18,540 bases of DNA from an uncultured Actinoplanes sp. (GCA_934667465.1 CAKUMG010000020.1:1-18540); one strand, 5' to 3'; positions 1 through 8,235 are shown, numbered from the stretch's first letter. Notes: generated by a model from the sequence alone, not told the origin. Program-made: numbers and translations.

Positions 1-3000
1 GGTGCAGGTCGTGCGCGGTCGCCGCGGCGCGCAGCCGGATCAGGCCGCCGGCCGCGTGGCGGTGGCCGTGCTCGACGGCGTTGGCGCAGGCCTCACCCGC
101 CGCCACCAGCACGTTCTGGGTCGTGGTGACGTCGATGCCGCAGCGCTGGAGCCAGCCGCGCAGGGCCGAGCGTACGGGTGCCAGCCGTTCCGCCTCGGCC
201 GGGAACTCGATCTCCAGCGGGCCCGGGTGGCGGTAGAGCAGCAGCGCCACGTCGTCGTCATAACCGCCCGCCGGGGCCATGGCGTCCATGACGTCGGTGG
301 CGAGCTCCTCCAGCGGCGCGACCCGCCCGTCGCGGACGGCGCCGGCCGCCCGCTCGATGCCGGCGGTCAGCGGCTGGCGGCGGCGCTCGACCAGCCCGTC
401 GGTGTAGAGCAGCAGCGTGGCGCGCGGCGGCACGGTGTAGTGCGCCTCGGGCCGGCCGTTGCGCGAGAACACGCCGAGCGGCCGGGACCGGCCCTGGTCG
501 AGCAGGTCGGTGGTGCCGTCCGGCCGGGTCACGACGGCGGGCGGGTGCCCGGCACTCGAATAGGCCAACTCGCCGGTGGCCGGGTCGAGGATGCCGCAGA
601 AGACGGTCGCGCACATGGCGCCGGGCAGCTGGGCGGCGAACCGGTCGAGCGCGGTCAGCGTCTGCGCCGGGTCCGTGTTCTGCAGCAGCAGGGCCTGGCA
701 CGCGCTGCGCAGCTGCCCCATGACGGTGGCCGCCTGCAGGCCGTGGCCCACGCAGTCGCCGACCACGATACCGATCCGCCCGTCGGGCAGGCTCACCGTG
801 TCGTACCAGTCGCCGCCGACCTTGAGCGGCCGGGTCGCGGGGGAGTAGCGCACCGCGAAGCCGGCCGGCAGGTGGGCCGGGCCGAGGATCGCGCGCTGCA
901 GGGCCAGGGCGGTCTCGCGCTGCTGGTCGATCTGGTGCACCCGGTGCAGGCCCTGGCCGAGGTGCCCGGCGAGCAGGGCCAGCAGGGTCCGGTCCGGTTC
1001 GGTGAACGGCCGCCGCTCGGCCAGCTCCACCCACAGGACCATGGTGCCGCCGGGATGTTCGAGCGCGATGCCGGCGCCGCCGATGCGGTCGGTGTCGGGG
1101 GTGAGCAGCGGCTTACCGCGTACGGAGAGCAGGTTTTCCCTGATCGTGCCGGGCAGCTCGTCCCAGCGCAGGGCCGGGTCCGTGGTGGTCAGCTCCGGCG
1201 TCGCCGACTCGTCGAAGACGGCCGCGTAGACCCGCGTGGCGCTCCACAGCTCCTCGAGGACGGGCAGCACCCGGTCGAGCGCGTCGGCCGGGTTCTCGGC
1301 CTCGGCGAGCCGCACGCTCACCGCCGCGAGGGCGCTCTCGCGCTGCACGGCGTAGTGCTCGTCGGTGACGTCGCGGAACGTGCCGACGACGACCTTGCGC
1401 CCGGTGGCCGGATCTTTGACCTGGTTGAACGAGGCCGCCACCCACAGCCGGTGCCCGTCGCGGTGGATGACCGGGATCGTGTAGTTGCCCCGCGCCTTCT
1501 CCAGCAGCAGCGACAACGCGTCGGCGACGAGCTGGTGCCCCTCGGGATCGACGGACTCGTCCGGCCACCACGGGTGCACCGCCGCGTACGGCAGGTTCTC
1601 CGGCCCGTAACCGAGGATCTCGGTGAACGTCGGGTTGATCTCGATGACCGCGCCGTCCTCGTCGCAGACGAAGAACGCCTCCTGCAGCGAGTCGATCAGC
1701 GCGGTGCGCCAGCGGGTGTGGTGGTTGCGCAGCCGGGCGAGTTCGACGTTCGCGCGCACGCGGGCCAGCAGCTCGGCCGACGAGAACGGCTTCACCAGAT
1801 AGTCGTCGGCGCCGGCCTCCAGCCCCTCGATCGAGGCCTCCTGCCCGGCGCGGGCCGACAACAACAAGACCGGAGTGCTGCTCGTACGCGGATCCGCGCG
1901 CAACGCGGCGACCAGCTGCAGCCCGTCGAGGCGCGGCATCATCACGTCGCTCACGATCAGGTCGGGGTTGCCGATCCGGGCGGCCTCCAGCGCGGCCTGC
2001 CCGTCGGCGACCGGCTCCACCCGGTGACCCGCCGAGCGCAGCAGCCGGGTCAGGTAGTCGCGCATGTCCGCGTTGTCGTCCGCGACCAGCACGCTGGCCG
2101 GGGCGTGTCCCGGCTCGACCGGGTGCTCCACCGGCTGCTCGTCCGCCGCGTCCGGCAGCCAGCGCAGCGCCTCCTGCACGTAGGGGGCCGCGGTGGCGGA
2201 GACCGTGACGCTCCGCTCCGGGGCGGTCTCCGGCAGCCGGCCCACCCCGAACGGCAGGTGGATGACGAACGTGGTGCCCTCGCCGACGGTGCTGGTGGCG
2301 GCGATGGTGCCGCCGAGCATCTCGACGAGCTCCTTGACCAGCGCGAGCCCGATGCCGCTGCCCTCGTCGGAGCGCGAGCGGGCATTCTCGATCCGGTGGA
2401 AGCGCTCGAACAGCCGCGGCATCTCCCCGGCGGGCACGCCGATGCCGGTGTCGGCCACGGTGACGGAGGCGCGGTCCCCGTCGGCCCGCACGGTGACCCG
2501 GATCCGGCCGGCGAACGTGAACTTGAGCGCGTTGCTGAGCAGGTTGAGGATCACCTTCTCCCACATGCCGCGGTCGAGGTGCACCGGCTGCGGCAGCGGC
2601 GGGCAGTCGACCTCGAGGGCCAGCCCGGCCCGCTCGACGGCGGAGCGGAAGACGCTGGCCAGCTCGGCGGTGGCGGCGGAGAGGTCGACCGGCTCGTAGC
2701 GGGCCTGTATCCGCCCGGCCTCGATCCGGGAGAAGTCGAGCAGCGTGTTGACCAGCTTGCCGAGCCGCAGCGCGTTGCGCTGGACCAGGTCGAGCTCCTC
2801 GCGGATCTCGGGGGCGTCCGTCCGGGCGAGCAGGTCCTCGACCGGGCCCATGATCAGTGTGAGCGGGGTGCGGAACTCGTGGCTGATGTTGGAGAAGAAC
2901 GCCGTCTTGGCGCGGTCGAGCTCGGCCAGCTCCTCGGCCCGGCGCTGCTGCGCCTGGTAGCTGCGGGCGCTCGCGATGCCCGTCGCGACGTGGCCGGCGG

Positions 3001-3955
3001 CCAGCTCGACGAAGCCGCGGTAGCCGGCGTCCAGCGCGCGGTAGCGGTTGAGGCCGGCGACCATGAAGCCGTACGGCGCGGCGCCCTGCTGCAGCAGCGG
3101 GACGACCAGCGCCGCAGTGGGCGGTTCCGCCCAGCCTCCGGTCGGCAGCCCTTCGAACGGTTCGCCCGCCAGCTCCACCACGACCGACCGGCCGTCGCCC
3201 AGCTCCGACACCGGCCACACCGGGGCGTCGTCCGTGGCCAGCAGCTCCGGTGCCGCCGGGTGGTCCGCCGGGATGCCGGTCCGCCCGGCCAGCCGGGCCC
3301 GGTCGCCGTCGAACAGGTAGGTGAGGGTGAACGGCAGGTCCCGGGCGTTGTGTTCGAGCTGCTCCGCGGCGAACGCCAGCATCTGCCGCTCGGTGCGGAT
3401 CACGCTCGGGTCCGAGCCGAGGTCGCGCAGCGTCGCCATCCGCCGCTCGCCGATGACCCGCTCGGTCTCCTCGCTGACCACGCAGAGCATGCCGACCGTG
3501 GCGCCGTCGTCGTCGGTGAGCGGGCTGTAGGAGAACGTGTGGTAGCTCTCCTCCTGGTAGCCGGAGCGCCGCACGAACAGCAGCAGCGCCTCGTCCCACG
3601 TCGCCTGCCCCGTGGCCAGCACGGTCTCGATGCGCGGGCCGATGTCGCCCCAGATCTCCGCCCACACCTCGGTGGCCGGGCGGCCCAGCGCCCACGGATA
3701 TTTCGAGCCCAGGGTGTCGCGCCGGTAGGAGGCGTTGCAGAAGAACGTCAGCTCCGGGCCCCACGCCATCCACATGGGGAACCGCGACGACAGCAGGATG
3801 CTGACCGCCGTGCGCAGGCTCTGCGGCCAGCCGGCCGGGTCGCCCAGCGGCGTCGCCTCCCAGGCCACCGCGGCATGGTCCCGGCCGACGTCGCCCCCAC
3901 CGGCGAAGACTCCGGCATCGGACCCCGTCAGCGGCGGGCGCTCCGCACTCTCCAT
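1..3955 (-). CDS. Hybrid sensor histidine kinase / response regulator / SpoIIE phosphatase, partial (3' end outside window)
   Basis: A cytoplasmic multi-module signalling protein that probably links phosphorelay sensing to PP2C-type control of an anti-sigma-factor switch. The minus frame is open from ATG 3955 to the window edge (1318 codons, no stop). Order read from the translation: PAS-like domain (about 25-165); GAF (185-330); HisKA with motif SHEFRTPL, phospho-acceptor His359; HATPase_c (about 460-575; N-box NLLSNALKF, G-box DTGIGV); receiver (about 620-735) with LIVSDVMMP, phospho-acceptor Asp670, and conserved KPF; PAS (745-870); GAF (880-1010); SpoIIE/PP2C phosphatase (about 1030-1225) with metal-binding GGDWYD (Asp1049, Asp1052) and VGDCVGHG; start of an RsbW-like ATPase from about 1240 containing EACANAVEHG. 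All landmarks lie in one frame, so no frameshift is seen. No transmembrane segment is evident. The ATG is chosen because the PAS homology starts soon after it. It is transcribed divergently from the gene at 4190. The ligand and the partner anti-sigma antagonist cannot be read from here. Confidence 0.95.
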   Translation of the reverse strand, partial: MESAERPPLTGSDAGVFAGGGDVGRDHAAVAWEATPLGDPAGWPQSLRTAVSILLSSRFPMWMAWGPELTFFCNASYRRDTLGSKYPWALGRPATEVWAEIWGDIGPRIETVLATGQATWDEALLLFVRRSGYQEESYHTFSYSPLTDDDGATVGMLCVVSEETERVIGERRMATLRDLGSDPSVIRTERQMLAFAAEQLEHNARDLPFTLTYLFDGDRARLAGRTGIPADHPAAPELLATDDAPVWPVSELGDGRSVVVELAGEPFEGLPTGGWAEPPTAALVVPLLQQGAAPYGFMVAGLNRYRALDAGYRGFVELAAGHVATGIASARSYQAQQRRAEELAELDRAKTAFFSNISHEFRTPLTLIMGPVEDLLARTDAPEIREELDLVQRNALRLGKLVNTLLDFSRIEAGRIQARYEPVDLSAATAELASVFRSAVERAGLALEVDCPPLPQPVHLDRGMWEKVILNLLSNALKFTFAGRIRVTVRADGDRASVTVADTGIGVPAGEMPRLFERFHRIENARSRSDEGSGIGLALVKELVEMLGGTIAATSTVGEGTTFVIHLPFGVGRLPETAPERSVTVSATAAPYVQEALRWLPDAADEQPVEHPVEPGHAPASVLVADDNADMRDYLTRLLRSAGHRVEPVADGQAALEAARIGNPDLIVSDVMMPRLDGLQLVAALRADPRTSSTPVLLLSARAGQEASIEGLEAGADDYLVKPFSSAELLARVRANVELARLRNHHTRWRTALIDSLQEAFFVCDEDGAVIEINPTFTEILGYGPENLPYAAVHPWWPDESVDPEGHQLVADALSLLLEKARGNYTIPVIHRDGHRLWVAASFNQVKDPATGRKVVVGTFRDVTDEHYAVQRESALAAVSVRLAEAENPADALDRVLPVLEELWSATRVYAAVFDESATPELTTTDPALRWDELPGTIRENLLSVRGKPLLTPDTDRIGGAGIALEHPGGTMVLWVELAERRPFTEPDRTLLALLAGHLGQGLHRVHQIDQQRETALALQRAILGPAHLPAGFAVRYSPATRPLKVGGDWYDTVSLPDGRIGIVVGDCVGHGLQAATVMGQLRSACQALLLQNTDPAQTLTALDRFAAQLPGAMCATVFCGILDPATGELAYSSAGHPPAVVTRPDGTTDLLDQGRSRPLGVFSRNGRPEAHYTVPPRATLLLYTDGLVERRRQPLTAGIERAAGAVRDGRVAPLEELATDVMDAMAPAGGYDDDVALLLYRHPGPLEIEFPAEAERLAPVRSALRGWLQRCGIDVTTTQNVLVAAGEACANAVEHGHRHAAGGLIRLRAAATAHDLH

Positions 3956-4147
3956 GACTCTGAGCCCTTCCCCGTTCTCGATGCCGCGACACGCCTCGCC
4001 CCGTGGCGACTGCGGGACGCGTCAACGCTCGACAATACTGAGCGCCGCCGACAGCCCGGCGGACTCCCCGTCCCGCCGGTGCGCTCATACCCCGCAGGTC
4101 GCATTTCTCCCATCCGTACGGGTGCCGGTTGCGTCACTCCCCGTGGC

Positions 4148-4189
4148 GGCACGTGAAATCGTGCCCCGCACGTATTAGTATTTCGTGCC
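4148..4189 (+). promoter_or_regulatory. Promoter with four GCACG/CGTGC half-sites; probably leaderless start
   Basis: A -35-like GTGAAA (4153-4158) and a -10 TAGTAT (4176-4181) are separated by exactly 17 nt. The ATG at 4190 lies 8 nt past the -10, so the transcript is probably leaderless; no Shine-Dalgarno is present. Half-sites interleave with the promoter: GCACG 4149-4153, CGTGC 4160-4164, GCACG 4168-4172, CGTGC 4184-4188. The first pair forms a perfect GGCACG-N6-CGTGCC inverted repeat (4148-4165). A bound protein would cover both hexamers and the start site. Autorepression by the HTH protein at 4190 is an inference. Confidence 0.6.
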
Positions 4190-4846
4190 ATGCGTTGCCT
4201 CCACTGTGACAAGCCCCTTCCCGGTCGCCCCGGACCCGGTCGAAAGCAGCAATTCTGTGACGCCACGTGCCGGAGTGCGGCCCGGAGGCGTCGCGAGGCT
4301 GTCAAGGAAAGTTTGACAAACGAGCCGGTCGTCGGCACGCTGGAAGCCATTGAGGTCGCGCACCGCCGGGTGCTCGAGGCTCAGGAGTCCCTGCGCGCCG
4401 CGGTCGAGGCCGCGCGGGCGCGGGGGCGCACGTGGCAGGAGATCGGGGAGGTCGTGGGCACCACGCGGCAGGCGGCGTTCCAGCGGTTCGGCAGGCCGCT
4501 CGACCCGCGCACCGGGGCGCCGATGACCCCGGCCGGGCCGACCGACGCCGGCGACCGGGCGCTGCGGCTGCTCGGCGACTGCGTCGCGGCCCGGTTCGCC
4601 CGGGTCCGGGAGGAGTTCGACGAGGCGATGCTCCGCGAGATCAGCGAGGAGCGGCTCGCACAGGTGTGGGCGATGGTCGCCGGCACCGTCGGGAGCTTCG
4701 AGCGCTTCGGCGACCCGGTCGTGCATGCGGCCGGCGATCTCACGGCCGTCCACGTCCTGATGCACTTCGAGGCGGGCGAGGCGACGGCCCAGGTGGCCTT
4801 CCGCGGTTCGGGGGAGGTCGCGGGGTTCTTCATCCGACCAGCCTGA
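4190..4846 (+). CDS. Zinc-ribbon / HTH protein with C-terminal DUF3887-like domain
   Basis: Probable cytoplasmic DNA-binding protein of 218 residues. Seen: an N-terminal four-cysteine knuckle (Cys3-x2-Cys6, then Cys23-x3-Cys27) in the style of a small zinc ribbon, followed by a basic stretch (AARRRREA); a helical region (50-75) leading into a helix-turn-helix-like segment around 75-98 (TWQEIGEVVGTTRQAAFQRF); and a C-terminal domain (about 120-217) resembling DUF3887, an NTF2-fold domain found in secreted and intracellular actinobacterial proteins. The ATG follows a -10 element by 8 nt, which fixes the start despite the absence of a ribosome binding site. The next gene starts 9 nt downstream, so the two are almost certainly co-transcribed. 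That gene product also begins with an NTF2-like domain, hinting at a shared ligand. The domain calls are moderate-confidence family recognition; the bound DNA and any ligand are unknown. Confidence 0.85.
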   Translation: MRCLHCDKPLPGRPGPGRKQQFCDATCRSAARRRREAVKESLTNEPVVGTLEAIEVAHRRVLEAQESLRAAVEAARARGRTWQEIGEVVGTTRQAAFQRFGRPLDPRTGAPMTPAGPTDAGDRALRLLGDCVAARFARVREEFDEAMLREISEERLAQVWAMVAGTVGSFERFGDPVVHAAGDLTAVHVLMHFEAGEATAQVAFRGSGEVAGFFIRPA

Positions 4847-4855
4847 GGGGGCTCC

Positions 4856-6556
4856 ATGTTCCGCCGCCTGTTGTCCGCCTGCGCCGTCGTGACGCTGATC
4901 CTGGGTCTCACGGCCGCGCCCGCCCGGGCCGCGACGCCGGTTGAGGCCCAGCTGACCTGGCTCGTCGAGGGGAGTGCCCGGCTGCCGCTGCCCGCCGCCG
5001 AGGTCGAGGACCACCTGGCCCCGGAGCTGCTGACCGCGGCCGGCGGTGCGGAGGGCTTCAACGCGCTGCTGGCCTCGCTCGCGCCGCTCACCCCGGGCCC
5101 GGTGCTCTCGTCCGGGCCGGACCGCCTGCGCCAGGTGCTCGGCAGCCCGGCCGGCGAGTTCGTCACGACCCTCGTGGTCGACGCCTCCGGCAAGCTGGCC
5201 GGGCTGCAGTTCACCCCGCACGTGCCCGCACCCGCCTCGTGGGCCGAGATCGACGCCGCCCTCGACGGGCTCGCGCCCCGCGTCTCGTTCGCGGTCACCC
5301 GGGGCGGCTGCGACGTCGTCCACGGCAGGAACGCGAGCGTGCGGCGGCCACTGGGATCGATCGTCAAGGTGTACGTGCTCAGCGCGCTCGCCGAGGCCGT
5401 CGCCGCGGGCCGCCGCATGTGGGACAGCGAGCTCGCGCTACGGGAGGACTGGAAGTCGCTGCCCTCCGGCGTGCTCCAGGACCAGCCGGCCGGCACGACG
5501 TACACGCTCGCCGAATACGCCCGCCACATGATGGCGATCAGCGACAACACGGCCACCGACCACCTCATCCATACTCTCGGCCGGCCCGCCGTGGAGCGGG
5601 AGCTCGCCGCGCTCGGCAACGCCGCCGGCAACCGCCCGCTGCTGACCACGCGCAACCTGTTCACGCTCAAGGGGTGGCGCTACCCGTCGGCTGCCGACGC
5701 CTACCGGAAGCTGCCCGCCCCGGCGCGCCGCGCGGCGCTGACCGCGCTCGACCGGGTCCCGCGCGAACGGATCACGCCCTGGACGGAGCCCCGCCGGGTG
5801 GAGTCGCTCGAGTGGTTCGGCTCGCCGCTGGACATCTGCCGCGCCTATGCGAGCCTGTGGCAGCGCCAGGACCCGGCCGTGCACGCCGCTCTGAGCGCGA
5901 ACGACGGCGGGCTCGCCCTGCCCGCGGCCGACTTCCCGGACGTCTGGTTCAAGGGCGGCAGCGAGCCGGGTGTCCTCGCACTGTCCTATCTGGTCCGCAC
6001 GGCCGGCGGCGAGGTGCTCACCGCGAGCCTGATGCTCTCCGACCCGGACCGGGCGCTCGACGAGGCGACGGTGGCGCCACGGGCGATCGCCCTGCTGCGG
6101 GGCGCGTTCACCCTCGCGGCTGCAAACTTCGATAGCTTGGCGGGCGACGTCACTTCGCGGAGGTGGTTCCGTTGCCCGAGTCCGCCGCGCCGGTCGAGAG
6201 CCCGCTGGCGTTCCCCTTCCCGCCGTCCGAGTCCATCTTCCATCCGCCGGCCGTGCTCAACGAGCAGCAGCGCAGCCGGCCCACGTTCCCGTTCCGGATG
6301 GCCGACGGCCGTACCGGCTGGGCCGTCACCCGCTACCAGGACGTGCGGACCGTGCTCGTCGACCCGCGCTTCAGCCGGGAGCAGGCGCTGCGGCCCGACG
6401 TCCCCGACACCGGCCTCGGCCAGGCCGCCGCCGGCTCCATCCTCGGCATGGACCCGCCCGAACACACCCGGGTGCGCCGGCTGGTCGCGGGTGCCTTCAC
6501 CGCCCGGCGCGTGGAGGCGCTGCGGCCCCGGGCCGCGCGGATCGTCGGCGAGCTGA
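4856..6556 (+). CDS. Exported serine beta-lactamase-like hydrolase (Cpe/LpqF/ORF12 type), reading frame overruns into the P450 gene
   Basis: Probably an exported serine hydrolase or penicillin-binding-like enzyme. Signal peptide: basic MFRR, a hydrophobic core, and a predicted cut after Ala25 (ARA|A). Residues 27-125 resemble the NTF2-like N-terminal domain of the ORF12/LpqF group; 130-420 form the beta-lactamase-like domain with Ser168-x-x-Lys171 (GSIVK), Ser229-Asp230-Asn231 (SDN) and Lys366-Gly-Gly (KGGSEPG), which stands for the usual KTG triad. ORF12-group proteins often lack true beta-lactamase activity, so antibiotic resistance is not implied. Oddity: the domain is complete by about residue 423 (near 6125), but the frame lacks a stop and continues to 6556, giving a low-complexity Arg/Pro/Ser tail of about 140 residues that is just the P450 gene read out of frame. 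A TAG at 6133-6135 lies in another frame, so a small indel here is likely. Start: ATG with GAGGGGG 4845-4851; 9 nt after the HTH gene. Confidence 0.85.
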   Translation: MFRRLLSACAVVTLILGLTAAPARAATPVEAQLTWLVEGSARLPLPAAEVEDHLAPELLTAAGGAEGFNALLASLAPLTPGPVLSSGPDRLRQVLGSPAGEFVTTLVVDASGKLAGLQFTPHVPAPASWAEIDAALDGLAPRVSFAVTRGGCDVVHGRNASVRRPLGSIVKVYVLSALAEAVAAGRRMWDSELALREDWKSLPSGVLQDQPAGTTYTLAEYARHMMAISDNTATDHLIHTLGRPAVERELAALGNAAGNRPLLTTRNLFTLKGWRYPSAADAYRKLPAPARRAALTALDRVPRERITPWTEPRRVESLEWFGSPLDICRAYASLWQRQDPAVHAALSANDGGLALPAADFPDVWFKGGSEPGVLALSYLVRTAGGEVLTASLMLSDPDRALDEATVAPRAIALLRGAFTLAAANFDSLAGDVTSRRWFRCPSPPRRSRARWRSPSRRPSPSSIRRPCSTSSSAAGPRSRSGWPTAVPAGPSPATRTCGPCSSTRASAGSRRCGPTSPTPASARPPPAPSSAWTRPNTPGCAGWSRVPSPPGAWRRCGPGPRGSSAS

Positions 6557-7386
6557 TCGACGAGCTGACCACGATGCCGCAGCCGGTAGACCTCATCGAG
6601 CACTTCTCGCTGCCGCTGCCGGTCCAGATCATCTGCGAGCTGCTCGGCGTGCCCGCCGAGGACCGGCACCTCTTCCACCAGTGGTCCGACGCGGTGCTCG
6701 GCGACCTCACCCGCGACCCGGCGGTGATCGGGGCGGCGTTCGCGCAACTCAACGCGTACTTCGAGAGGCTCGTCGCCCTCAAGCGGAAGAACCCGGCCGA
6801 CGACCTGATGACCGCGCTGATCGAGGCGCGCGACGAGAAGGACCGGCTCTCCGAGGAGGAGCTGGTGCGGCTGTGCCAGACCGTCCTGGTCGCCGGGCAC
6901 GAGACGACCGCCAACATGATCAATCTGTTCCTGCTCAACCTGCACGAGTATCCCGACCAGCTCGCACACCTCGAGCAGCACCCCGAGACGATCCCGCAGG
7001 CGGTCGAGGAGCTGATGCGCTTCGCCCAGCTCGGCACCGGCGGCGTCCTGATCCGGGTCGCCACCGAGGAGGTCGAGCTCGGCGACGTCACCATCCCGGC
7101 CGGCGGGGCGGTCCTGGCGCTGACCATCATCGCCAACCGGGACCCCGACCTGCTCGAGAACCCGGACCACCTCGACGTCACGCGTCCGGCGCCCGCCCAC
7201 CTCAGCTTCGGGGCCGGCGTGCACCACTGCCTCGGCGCCCAGCTCGCCCGGATGGAGCTGCAGGAGGCGCTGCGCGGCCTGCTGACCCGGCTGCCGGGGT
7301 TGCGGGTCGACGTGCCGGTCGAGGAGCTGAGCTTCAAGGAGGGCATGATCCTCCGGAGCCTGCACGCCCTGCCGGTGCGCTGGTGA
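6172..7386 (+). CDS. Cytochrome P450 monooxygenase
   Basis: Soluble bacterial class I P450, 404 residues, normal for the CYP105/CYP107-like actinomycete group. It inserts one oxygen atom from O2 into an organic substrate, using electrons relayed by a ferredoxin. Seen: I-helix oxygen-activation motif AGHETT (His243-Thr246), K-helix ExxR (Glu280-Arg283), and the heme loop FGAGVHHCLG with thiolate ligand Cys353. Start: a frame-compatible GTG at 6163 overlaps the GGAGG (6159-6163) and could not be served by it, whereas TTG 6172 sits 8 nt after that GGAGG, so I prefer TTG; using GTG 6163 adds three residues. The 3' end overlaps the ferredoxin by 4 nt (GTGA). No biosynthetic core enzyme lies nearby, so the substrate cannot be inferred; a catabolic or tailoring role is equally possible. 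Confidence 0.93.
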   Translation: MPESAAPVESPLAFPFPPSESIFHPPAVLNEQQRSRPTFPFRMADGRTGWAVTRYQDVRTVLVDPRFSREQALRPDVPDTGLGQAAAGSILGMDPPEHTRVRRLVAGAFTARRVEALRPRAARIVGELIDELTTMPQPVDLIEHFSLPLPVQIICELLGVPAEDRHLFHQWSDAVLGDLTRDPAVIGAAFAQLNAYFERLVALKRKNPADDLMTALIEARDEKDRLSEEELVRLCQTVLVAGHETTANMINLFLLNLHEYPDQLAHLEQHPETIPQAVEELMRFAQLGTGGVLIRVATEEVELGDVTIPAGGAVLALTIIANRDPDLLENPDHLDVTRPAPAHLSFGAGVHHCLGAQLARMELQEALRGLLTRLPGLRVDVPVEELSFKEGMILRSLHALPVRW

Positions 7387-7616
7387 CGGCCGGCACCGAG
7401 GCCGCCTGGCGGGTCGGGGTCACCCCCGACTGCATCGCCTCGGGCGTGTGCCTCTCGCTGGCCGCCGACCGGTTCGCGCTGGGGGAGGACGGTCGCTCGC
7501 ACCCGGTCGCCGAGCTCGTCGCGCCCGAGGACGCCGTCCTCGACGCGGCGGCCTCCTGCCCGATGGAGGCCATCACGCTGCACGACGTGACCACGGGTGA
7601 GCCGATCGAACCCTGA
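7383..7616 (+). CDS. 3Fe-4S ferredoxin, P450 redox partner
   Basis: Small electron carrier of 77 residues that passes electrons to the P450 encoded just upstream. Cys17-x5-Cys23 (CIASGVC) and Cys59-Pro60 (SCPMEAI) are the three-cysteine pattern of actinobacterial [3Fe-4S] ferredoxins; the fourth cysteine of [4Fe-4S] proteins is replaced by an alanine/serine-type position, as usual in this class. The GTG start overlaps the P450 stop (GTGA, 7383-7386), so the two proteins are translationally coupled. No ferredoxin reductase is encoded in the window; it must be supplied from elsewhere in the genome. Confidence 0.92.
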   Translation: MTAGTEAAWRVGVTPDCIASGVCLSLAADRFALGEDGRSHPVAELVAPEDAVLDAAASCPMEAITLHDVTTGEPIEP

Positions 7617-7632
7617 CCCGCCCGGTCCGGGT

Positions 7633-7673
7633 GGTCCCGGCTCGTTCTGCCGGGGCCGCCCGTCCGTGGGCGG
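7633..7673 (+). terminator. Tandem hairpins after the P450-ferredoxin operon
   Basis: A 9-bp stem with one G-T pair (GGTCCCGGC 7633-7641 with GCCGGGGCC 7649-7657, 7-nt loop) is followed by a second 6-bp stem (CCGCCC 7656-7661 with GGGCGG 7668-7673). The two share bases and so are alternatives. There is no T-tract, which is common for actinobacterial terminators. Confidence 0.5.
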
Positions 7674-7704
7674 ATCTGTCGTACCCGACATCTAGGCTGC
7701 TACC

Positions 7705-8235
7705 GTGAGCATGAACGGCAACTGGCTGCGTGTGTCCCCCGACGAGCTGGAGCACGCCAGAAACGACCTCGACTGGGCACTCGACCTCGCCCGCGCGGCC
7801 CGCGACGGCAACTCCGGGCGGTGGGAGCACACCGGCAAGGCGTGGCACGGGCTCGATTTCCTGCTCGACCGGCTCGGCTTCGAGACCCCGCTGGTCCTGG
7901 GTGCGGAGAGCTTCGTGGAGCTGCCCGACGTCGAGCCCGACAGCGCCGAGATGATCGAGTTCTTCGACAACCTCGAGGTCGACTGGGGCTATGGCCCGCC
8001 GGCCTACCTGACGCCGGCCCAGGTGGCGTCCGCTGCCGCGCAGCTGGAGGCGCTCACCGAGGAGGACCTGCTCCGCGGCGTCGATCCGGCTGAGCTGAAC
8101 CGGGCCGACATCTACCCCGGCGGCTGGCAGGAGCCCGGCCGGCTCGCGTGGGCCGCCGGCCACCTGCCGGACGCCCGGGTCTTCTTCGCCGCGGCCGCCA
8201 AGGACGGGGACGCGGTGATCTGCTGGCTCGACTGA
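7705..8235 (+). CDS. DUF1877 (YfbM-type) family protein
   Basis: Cytoplasmic protein of 176 residues, acidic and without membrane segments. The N-terminus (MSMNGNWLRVSPDEL), the central GKAWHGLDFLL block and the C-terminal tail ending VICWLD fit the DUF1877 family, whose biochemical role is unknown. The GTG start is 6 nt after a -10-like TAGGCT (7693-7698), suggesting a leaderless message; ATG 7711 is an alternative start two codons in. It stands alone: hairpins separate it from the P450 operon upstream, and 211 nt of repeat-bearing non-coding DNA separate it from the next gene. Confidence 0.85.
   Translation: MSMNGNWLRVSPDELEHARNDLDWALDLARAARDGNSGRWEHTGKAWHGLDFLLDRLGFETPLVLGAESFVELPDVEPDSAEMIEFFDNLEVDWGYGPPAYLTPAQVASAAAQLEALTEEDLLRGVDPAELNRADIYPGGWQEPGRLAWAAGHLPDARVFFAAAAKDGDAVICWLD

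Noticed and set aside
4087..4092. GGGTAT on the minus strand upstream of the kinase gene as a SigB-type -10
   Set aside because: No GTTT-type -35 at the required spacing (ATGGGA lies there), so the single box is likely chance.
2..4156. 1384-codon open frame on the plus strand
   Set aside because: It is the antisense shadow of the kinase/phosphatase gene; the minus frame carries collinear HisKA, receiver and PP2C motifs, while the plus frame is Arg/Gly/Gln-rich with no domain.
4175..5670. Long minus-strand open frames opposite the HTH and hydrolase genes
   Set aside because: GC-rich codon-position shadows; no motifs, and the plus frames hold clear domains and signal sequences.
4856..6135. 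Reading the serine hydrolase as a beta-lactam resistance enzyme
   Set aside because: Motifs (KGG instead of KTG, NTF2-like N-terminal domain) fit the ORF12/LpqF group, members of which often lack beta-lactamase activity.
6163..6165. GTG as the P450 start
   Set aside because: It overlaps the only Shine-Dalgarno (GGAGG 6159-6163); TTG 6172 has proper spacing. Only three residues differ, so this stays open.
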